DNA from: Sulfuracidifex metallicus DSM 6482 = JCM 9184
Lineage (GTDB): Archaea; Thermoproteota; Thermoprotei_A; Sulfolobales; Sulfolobaceae
DNA: 64,000 bases
Assembly: GCA_032834875.1 (NCBI GenBank)
Contig: CP135238.1
Span: 688,011 to 752,010, forward strand
Direction of reading: 5' to 3'
A program made the translations under genes and the position numbers. Positions 57,792 to 64,000 of this stretch are shown here, piece by piece (the first letter of the stretch is position 1; each line of letters starts with the position of its first letter). Below the pieces are notes generated by a model. The model was not told the DNA's origin and did not search any database. It worked only from the letters and a program-made list of their open reading frames with translations.

Positions 57792-58420
57792 TAATTGCCC
57801 TTGAGGGCATAGACGGTTCAGGGAAGACCAGCCAAGCCATGCTCTTGAGGGATTGGCTAAGCCACAGGATGGACACTTTCTTCACGGAGTGGAACTCCTC
57901 TGAATGGGTTCATGAGATAATAAAGGAGGCTAAGAAGAAGAACGCCTTGACACCTTCAACTTTCAGTTTGATTCATGCTACGGACTTTGCTGATCGTTAC
58001 GAAAAGTTCATCCTACCCATGCTGAAGGCGGGCTTCGTAGTGGTCTCCGATAGGTATATTTACACAGCTTATGCAAGGGACAGTGTAAGGGGGAATGACC
58101 TCAGCTGGGTTAAGGGAGTTTATTCGTTTGCTGTGAAGCCCAACCTCACTTTTTATATCAGGGTTCCGGTTGAGGTGGCACTCTCCAGGATAAAGGAAAG
58201 TAGAAGGTTCATAAAACCCTCTGAGGCTGGAGACGGAATGTTTCAGAACGTAACCCCAGAGGAAGGTTTCCTGAAGTATCAGTCCATGGTCATCGATGTC
58301 TATGAAAAGCTAGCCAAGGAAGAGGACTTCGTAGTCTTGGACGGAACTAAGTCTCCCAGGGAGGTACAAACTAAGATCAGGGAAAAGGTAGGTGAACTTC
58401 TTTGGAAAGAGGATTTCTGA
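57788..58420 (+). CDS. tmk: thymidylate kinase
   Basis: Phosphorylates dTMP to dTDP. Start at ATG 57788, 210 residues: P-loop [11 protein letters not shown], the DRY motif in [13 protein letters not shown], and a LID-like region with [13 protein letters not shown]. It overlaps ppx by four bases and the second kinase-like gene by 19, so the row is one operon. Confidence 0.87.
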   Translation: MIIALEGIDGSGKTSQAMLLRDWLSHRMDTFFTEWNSSEWVHEIIKEAKKKNALTPSTFSLIHATDFADRYEKFILPMLKAGFVVVSDRYIYTAYARDSVRGNDLSWVKGVYSFAVKPNLTFYIRVPVEVALSRIKESRRFIKPSEAGDGMFQNVTPEEGFLKYQSMVIDVYEKLAKEEDFVVLDGTKSPREVQTKIREKVGELLWKEDF

Positions 58421-59040
58421 TATCTGTTGATGGCGTGGAAGGATCCGGGAGAACCCTCCATGTAGAATCGCTTAAGAAATGGTTGGAGGAGATGGGTTAT
58501 GGTGTCACAACGGTGGGTATTCAGATGTCAAAGCTCATGAGCGAACCGCTAAGCGAAGTGAAGAGGAATATAGTGTTTCAACGCTTCACCCTTTTCCTAG
58601 CCTACGCAACGGATCTTGCAGATCAAGTCGAGAACGTTATTAAGCCGTCAATAAAGTCGGGTTTCATAGTGATAGCCGACGGGTATGTCAATACCCTGAA
58701 GTCATGGGCTCTAACCAGAAAGCTAAGCCAGGAGTGGGTCAACAACGTTCTATCTATAACTCCAAAACCTGACGTTTCAATATCTCTAATTTCCCCTCCT
58801 TCCGTGATCATCAGGAGAATAATTAGGAAGAGAGGCTTCCTGGATCCGCTCACTTCAGCCGTGGATCTCTGCATCAACGAAGATCTATATAGGTCATTCT
58901 CAAGGTATGTCAATAAGTTTCAGTCAAACCTCACAGCTTTGACCGAAATGGATGGCGGTTCAGTCTTCAACACAAACAAGAGTTTAGATCAATCCACAAA
59001 GGAGATAACTTACTACGTGGAGGGGTACCTCAAACGTTGA
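58402..59040 (+). CDS. thymidylate kinase-like paralogue with altered active site
   Basis: A 212-residue TTG-started paralogue of the preceding gene. Its P-loop is [11 protein letters not shown], with Arg in place of the ATP-binding Lys, and the DRY motif is ADGYVNT. The LID region is short. The fold is kept but catalytic power is doubtful, so it may be a regulatory or structural partner of the first Tmk. Sulfolobales are known to carry more than one Tmk paralogue. Confidence 0.8.
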   Translation: MERGFLISVDGVEGSGRTLHVESLKKWLEEMGYGVTTVGIQMSKLMSEPLSEVKRNIVFQRFTLFLAYATDLADQVENVIKPSIKSGFIVIADGYVNTLKSWALTRKLSQEWVNNVLSITPKPDVSISLISPPSVIIRRIIRKRGFLDPLTSAVDLCINEDLYRSFSRYVNKFQSNLTALTEMDGGSVFNTNKSLDQSTKEITYYVEGYLKR

Positions 59041-59636
59041 GACCTGAAAGGTACGCTAACGTTCATCTTAAGAAGGCTATGGAAAGTAATGGAGTTCATA
59101 GAAGGAGGGTGGAGGTTAGGAAGTATCTCGTAATTTCAAGGGTTCTGGTTAGGTTAACCGGAGAGAAGGGATGTGTGAAAAGGGCTAAGAAGGAGGTAAA
59201 GTCCCTTGGTAAGTTGAGGGATTTGGAGGTGGCCTCATGCATTCCCTTGCCCCATTACGAGCTTGGCGATTTAGACATGAAGGATTGTATGATGAGGAAG
59301 GTTTTCGGTTCACGTCTCTTAGTTGCAGAAAGGGTATTTCTACTTTATCATGAACTTAACAAGGAGATGAAGTTGCACCCTTTGAGGAAGACGATTAGGG
59401 AGGCACTCTTCCTCTTGGAAAGCCTAGGAATCGTTGATGAAAGGTTGAAAGCTTTGGCTAAAGAACTGGGTAGGTTAAGGGATCAACAGTTAATGGCTCA
59501 GCTCTGCGAAGGGAAGGAGATCGACTTTGATGTGGATGAGTTAAGGCTTAAGGCAAAGGATTTTATAAGGGAACTACTTTCTATTACTGAGTTTGACCAT
59601 ATAAAGTGTAAGTTGCATGATAGAAATAACATATGA
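59037..59636 (+). CDS. CHAD domain protein
   Basis: About 199 residues, helical and basic. Two half-repeats each show the CHAD pattern: VHRRRVEVRKYLV with KLRDLEVA, and LHPLRKTIREALFLLESLG with GRLRDQQL. CHAD proteins bind polyphosphate on their basic faces and often accompany Ppx-type enzymes. It starts within the previous stop codon. Start codon is TTG. Confidence 0.8.
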   Translation: MRPERYANVHLKKAMESNGVHRRRVEVRKYLVISRVLVRLTGEKGCVKRAKKEVKSLGKLRDLEVASCIPLPHYELGDLDMKDCMMRKVFGSRLLVAERVFLLYHELNKEMKLHPLRKTIREALFLLESLGIVDERLKALAKELGRLRDQQLMAQLCEGKEIDFDVDELRLKAKDFIRELLSITEFDHIKCKLHDRNNI

Positions 59637-60039
59637 TGGAGAAAGGAGAGAAACATTTAGAAATTAGCTTTCTGAAATAGATTTTTCACCATACATATTT
59701 CCTCTAGTAATCATTTTTCCATTTTAACAAGATATTTATTTGCGTACGACTCTGCGGTGAGCTGAAGAACACATCGTTCACACACGCAAACTAATATGTA
59801 CACGTTGTTGTTTTTCCCATATATTTGCAAATTACTTTTCTTCTTTCTTTATATAAATAAGATAAATTTATACTTAAAATGAAATATATCGAATAAAGAA
59901 AAATGAAAGTAAAAGAATGCGTATCATACTTTACGTTAGGAAGCCATGGGCGAACGTAATCCTTCTCTTCCTCCCTTTCTATAGTGAAGGTAATAGGAAC
60001 ATCTCTCATGCAGAGAAGAAAAGTCTTTTGAGATCTCTT
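59637..60039. other. intergenic region between CHAD and permease genes
   Basis: About 400 bp between convergent genes. The frames here are short and AT-rich. A T-rich tract after the CHAD stop (near 59700-59750) could end transcription. Nothing else seen. Confidence 0.4.
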
Positions 60040-61615
60040 TTACTTTTCTTCCTCAGTTTCTTGGTTACCTATAGCTTCTTTATGTACCTCGAAGTTCCTC
60101 TGTCTCAGACCTTGTACTATGCCTAAAGGATAGAAAAACAGCAGGGAGACTAAAGCTACTATAATCGTACTCATGTTATAAGTTATCAAGTTCAACGCTC
60201 CGTCCGATCCTATATACGTCATGAATGTAAGGAAGGCTATATATCCCATATACCAAAACGACTCGGCGAATCCCTCCTTAACCTTGCCTATGACACCTAG
60301 AACACCACTTACGGCAGCAAGTATCACCACGGAATATGGTACTGCTGGCCATCCGCTCCAGAACACAATGAGTCCTGAAGCTATGAAAGCTATAGGAGCT
60401 ATGATAGACCCTGCAGTTACCTTGTAGTTGGTAGCCCCTTGTTTCCTTAAGACCATTAAAGCCACAGGGTTAGTTGCGAAGCCTATATAGCCTGCTACAG
60501 TAGCGTCACTTATTAATCCATAAATTGAAGGTACTGGGGCGAAGAGAAAAGCTATCACAGATCCTACAACCGCGAATACTATCAGAGCCCAATACGGTAT
60601 AGCGTACTTCTCATGAAGTTCTAGCATCTTGTTTCCCACGAATCCCGACCTGGCACTTGCAAAAAGCACTCTAGCACCGGTTCCCATGTAGACGTAACCG
60701 GTTAAGAAAGGCCCCTATAATTCCTCCTATTAAGAGAAGTATCAGAGCTATCTGTGCATCATGATCAGATGCCAGATCAATGAAGGGGTTTCCTTGTACA
60801 CGGCTTAATCCACTCCAATTTCCAGTTGCCACTCCTATCTTTGACCAGTCCAAGTTGGTCAGGAAGGCGAAGTTGAAGAACAAGTATATTACACCTTCAG
60901 TTACCACAGTAATTATCAAAGCGTATATCAAATACACCTTATTCTTTACCTCTTCAGCTAGGTCTGGGATAACTCTGGCCCCTCCGAAGGCGAACATCGC
61001 ATAAGGCATAGCTGCGAAAACTCCAGAAACGCCAAAGGGTAATACCCCGTGATATGCAGTTAGGTTAACCGGATTATAATAAACTAACAGTAGCAGGAAA
61101 GCTGGAAGGATATAAATTACATATTTGATGGTTCCGAATGCTGATGTCACCTTTGCGAACGTTTTAACTCCGTAATAATTGAAAGGAATATATCCAAGCA
61201 TTAAGAGGACTCCTACTAATGCTCCTTCGATGGTAGGTACTCCGTTAGATAGAAGAGAAGGAAATATGAATGATAGGCCTTCAATGGTTGCGAATGCCTC
61301 AATTGGAGGAATGAAAATGTACCAAACAAGGTCTGCCATGGCGTTTATCAGGTTCGTTACTGCACCGTGACTATATATGGAAAATCTAGATGGACCTCCT
61401 GCCTCTGGATAGTTCTGAGATAATTCAATATAAGTGATTGAAATCATTATGTAAAAGAATATTCCCAACAACCAGGAGAACATGCTCCCTGGACCAGCTA
61501 CTGCTGACATCTCCAGCGGGCTGAAGAATATGGCAGTAGCCACAGCTGAGGATATTCCTATTATGATCAGCGACTTTAGACCTATCTCTTTCTTTAGACC
61601 CTTATCTCCAGACAT
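60040..61615 (-). pseudogene. APC-family amino acid permease, single frameshift
   Basis: The first frame (61615-60671) encodes about eight membrane helices with [20 protein letters not shown] and [15 protein letters not shown], hallmarks of APC permeases. The second (60687-60040) supplies the last helices. They join if one T is removed from the CTTAACC at about 60701-60706 (minus strand), giving [20 protein letters not shown] directly after GAFL. The full protein would be about 524 residues. Sequencing error, recent mutation, or slippage are all possible. Confidence 0.82.
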
Positions 61616-62091
61616 GGGAAAATATCCGCATCAGTTTCATATAAGTTTATGTAGTTTAAACAGTAGTTGCGTAGATATAAACTGTTTATTAAGTACGAAC
61701 ATGTTATATTATATACTGAAAAGTTTAAATGTATCATTAAGGCTAGATGATAATCTAAAAATGATTTACTTCTCTCCTGTCTTTTTCTTCCTTACTCTTT
61801 CCTTTCATAATCCAGCGAGTATCTTTAGCTTGGTATTTTCTAGGAGTTTCTAGATTGAATCTTAAGGTATCTAGGCTGACGATTACTTAGGCTAGAGAAA
61901 GAAGATTTTCTCTTCTCTTAGTTAGCCTCCTGGGAAGAGAAATGAGGTTGATAATTGCAGCAATGAGCAGAAAGAGAAGGTTAGGAATGGAAGAAAAAAA
62001 TTATCATATATTCCATTATTGTTTTATTTTCTTTATTATATTCTTATTTCATTTTACTTTTTTAAAAATGATATTAGTTATTGTTTTGTTG
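61616..62091. other. intergenic region before the beta-propeller gene 3' end
   Basis: About 475 bp holding the permease promoter (near 61630-61700, TTTAAA-type sequence) and a spacer with several pyrimidine-rich runs. The frames at 61482 and 61942 are hydrophobic by composition and not convincing. No gene called. Confidence 0.4.
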
Positions 62092-63705
62092 TCAGTAGCT
62101 ATACCAGCCTGGGAAAATTTGGCTCAGTGGCACTGCAACTACCCATCCGTAGCTGTTTGACAAGTACATTGTTCCTCCAGCTATTACGGGGTTCACTATT
62201 CCCATTCTTCCTCCTATATAATACATGGACAATACGGCTCCAGTATTGGGGTTCAACACGTACACTCTACTTCCACCCGCTACCCATAGTAGTCCGTGGT
62301 AATAAGTTGGGCTTCCTCTAGGTCCACCAGGCAGCGTTGGAGGTATCTTTAGGTCTGGTAGTCTTGTCTCCCAGACTATACTTCCGTTATTGACGTACAG
62401 CTTTGCCACTATTCCTAAGGACGGAGCACCAACATATACGAAGTTCCTGTGTATTAAGGGCATTCCGCCCTTGAATGCTGGAGGTATAATTCCCTTTCCA
62501 AGGTTTGTAGCCCACACTGGTTTACCGGTGGTAGCATTCAAGGCGAATGTTACAGTGTCTACGGTGTTAGCAGTAGAATTGAAGTTAGCTATGTCGTTGT
62601 CGATGACCAATCCAGCCTGCTGATCTACCGCTGGCGGTACGTCTCCTAACCCTGTGTTAGCACCTACGTAAGGCGAGGGCATAGTTGCGTTCCATGCTAA
62701 GTGCCCGTTATAGCCGTTCACTGCAATGAGGAAACCATATGGAGCTACAGTATATGTGAATCCAGCTATGAAGAGAGGAGTTCCATTATGAGTTACATAA
62801 TAGTTCACGCTAGCCATATTGCCCATGTATCCAGGGAAGACGTCCTTCCAGAGCATTTGACCAGTTGTGGCATTCAAACCGACGAAGCATCCTCCTCCAG
62901 TTGTGTAAGCCAGTATGCCGTGATATATTGCAGGCGCAGGCATTGCCTCACCCTTGGTGAACCTCATCCAAACTAACCTTCCATCTGTGGCGTTGAACGC
63001 ATATACGGCACCGTTCCTTGCCCTCATTATTTCGTTATAGTGATGAGTCTCATAGTGAACGAACTGGGAAAAGGTGAAGCAAACTCCTCCTACAGAAACT
63101 ATCACCAATCCATTGTATATGATCGGGTTGTTCATAGCTTGCCCAGCTAAACCCGTTGCAGTCCAGACTATTTGTCCGGTGACCGGGTTTATTGCGGAGA
63201 TGCTTCCCATCATACTATCCTCAGTGGCGAAGAGGAGGTTATCGGCGAGAGTAACTCCCAGAGGTTCTCCAGCCATTTGTGTCTGCATAACCAACGCACC
63301 TTTAGCTCCCAACTGTGAAGCCCACGGCAACTGTGATATAGAAGTTGTAAGGGGTATTGCAACTCCGCCTACATAGTTATTAAGTGGTAACTCCCAACTT
63401 ACGCCCTGCTTCAAGGCTTGAGATGCAGTCTGTACCACCGCGTTGTGATCTTGGTTGTAGTTGGTTACACTCCATTCAGAGGGGAATCCCATTCCTGCGC
63501 TATAGTTCCCAGGGTAGTAGGTAACCATGACCTTGTAAGGGAAGTAAGTTCCGTTGAATTGGTTGTAGCAAGTGATGATTGTCCCCTGCGACATCTGCCC
63601 CTGCACTGACGTGGTAGGCATTGCCTCGATTATCTCTAACGCAGATATTACAGAAAGTGCAATCAAAATGCCAAGAAACAAGACCAAGACTTTAGAATTC
63701 AACAT
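62092..63705 (-). CDS. secreted PQQ-like beta-propeller protein, tetrathionate hydrolase-like
   Basis: A 537-residue protein with a signal peptide (about 1-25, VLVLFLGILIALSVISA) and about seven propeller repeats of the type GxVYAxNxxTGxxxW: AINPVTGQIVW, AFNATDGRLVW, GLNATTGQMLW, AVNGYNGHLAW, ALNATTGKPVW. Length, signal and fold match tetrathionate hydrolase of acidophilic sulfur oxidisers, which splits tetrathionate outside the cell; a quinoprotein dehydrogenase is the alternative. Homology is judged by eye only. No calcium/PQQ Cys pair is evident. Confidence 0.68.
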   Translation of the reverse strand: MLNSKVLVLFLGILIALSVISALEIIEAMPTTSVQGQMSQGTIITCYNQFNGTYFPYKVMVTYYPGNYSAGMGFPSEWSVTNYNQDHNAVVQTASQALKQGVSWELPLNNYVGGVAIPLTTSISQLPWASQLGAKGALVMQTQMAGEPLGVTLADNLLFATEDSMMGSISAINPVTGQIVWTATGLAGQAMNNPIIYNGLVIVSVGGVCFTFSQFVHYETHHYNEIMRARNGAVYAFNATDGRLVWMRFTKGEAMPAPAIYHGILAYTTGGGCFVGLNATTGQMLWKDVFPGYMGNMASVNYYVTHNGTPLFIAGFTYTVAPYGFLIAVNGYNGHLAWNATMPSPYVGANTGLGDVPPAVDQQAGLVIDNDIANFNSTANTVDTVTFALNATTGKPVWATNLGKGIIPPAFKGGMPLIHRNFVYVGAPSLGIVAKLYVNNGSIVWETRLPDLKIPPTLPGGPRGSPTYYHGLLWVAGGSRVYVLNPNTGAVLSMYYIGGRMGIVNPVIAGGTMYLSNSYGWVVAVPLSQIFPGWYSY

Positions 63706-63858
63706 TTTTATCTAAAAGATAAAAAGTTAAAATAGGTTTAAAACTTTTCTAGTTTTTAAGTTTTTATTCTCTAAAATTTTTATTTTTTTAAAAATACTTA
63801 ACAAAGATTAAAAAATGCTTAAATCTATAAAGAAGTTTTAATGTAGTTACTCTAATGT

Positions 63859-64000
63859 ATGAGCATGGAGATACCTAATTATGTTAACGCGGGAGTGAGG
63901 AAGGCAAGGGAGAAGAAAGGCAAAGTTAAGCTCTATGTAGACGAAGACGGTACATATTACTTGGTGATTGGAGTCAGTTTGGCTTGTAGGGATAGGAACA
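63859..64000 (+). CDS. partial gene cut by window end
   Basis: ATG at 63859 begins MSMEIPNYVNAGVRKAREKK and the frame stays open to the end of the window. It has a basic segment and then a beta-like VKLYVDEDGTYYLVIGV. Not recognised. It diverges from the propeller gene, 153 bases away. Confidence 0.5.
   Translation, partial: MSMEIPNYVNAGVRKAREKKGKVKLYVDEDGTYYLVIGVSLACRDRN

Noticed and set aside
59791-60009. 72-residue frame on the minus strand near the permease
   Set aside because: AT-rich, no family, and lies in the gap between convergent genes with no promoter.
61942-62160. 72-residue membrane-like frame
   Set aside because: Hydrophobic from T-rich DNA and overlaps the end of the propeller gene on the opposite strand.

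Overview
The window is a chromosomal segment of a thermoacidophilic archaeon of the order Sulfolobales. This rests on the crenarchaeal CdvA-CdvB-CdvC cell-division operon, an archaeal Rpo6, a two-subunit glycine dehydrogenase, the archaeal mevalonate genes with a DUF35 partner, intron-bearing tRNA genes, and an SSV-type integrase. A secreted beta-propeller resembling tetrathionate hydrolase hints at an Acidianus- or Metallosphaera-like sulfur oxidiser, but the genus cannot be fixed from the sequence alone.

Region 1 (1-22.1 kb) is dense core genome: the start of valS, a geranylgeranyl-reductase-like flavoprotein, several unrecognised small genes, ogg, a serA-aminotransferase-rpo6 operon, cdvCBA, enolase, signal peptidase, a complete glycine cleavage set (gcvPB, gcvPA, gcvT, gcvH), a PAC2 protein, an Hsp20-like protein, a PhoU-like regulator and sufCBD. 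It ends at an intron-containing tRNA-Thr that overlaps the 3' end of a ribbon-helix-helix gene. Together with glyA at 35 kb these genes give a full serine, glycine and one-carbon route.

Region 2 (22.2-29.8 kb) has one intact phosphate-symporter-like MFS gene. It is followed by about 6 kb of decaying, AT-rich DNA with broken tenA and two broken MFS genes, closed by an intron-containing tRNA-Met.

Region 3 (29.8-40.3 kb) is core again: msrA, a membrane-anchored protein, the mevalonate cluster (HMG-CoA synthase, thiolase, DUF35, HMG-CoA reductase), glyA, a universal stress protein, gap and pgk, then tRNA-Gln.

Region 4 (40,249-55,700) is an integrated mobile element of about 15.4 kb, bounded by a perfect 79-bp direct repeat that starts inside tRNA-Gln. 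The integrase is split in the SSV fashion: its N-terminal piece lies beside the left repeat and its C-terminal piece beside the right one. Inside are a three-gene operon (Panacea-like, HEPN-like and a small acidic protein), VapBC, two RelE-type toxins each with a small convergent ORF, a membrane Ser/Thr kinase bracketed by two inverted IS605-derived MITEs carrying structured-RNA scaffolds, a truncated tnpB, an RNase HI pseudogene, and a set of secreted or membrane proteins, several frameshifted. The element looks partly decayed and possibly trapped.

Region 5 (55.7-64 kb) is core: a polyphosphate-type cluster (SixA, Ppx/GppA with a frameshift in a T9 run, two thymidylate kinases of which the second has lost key residues, and a CHAD protein). 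A frameshifted APC permease, the tetrathionate-hydrolase-like protein and a gene cut by the window end follow.
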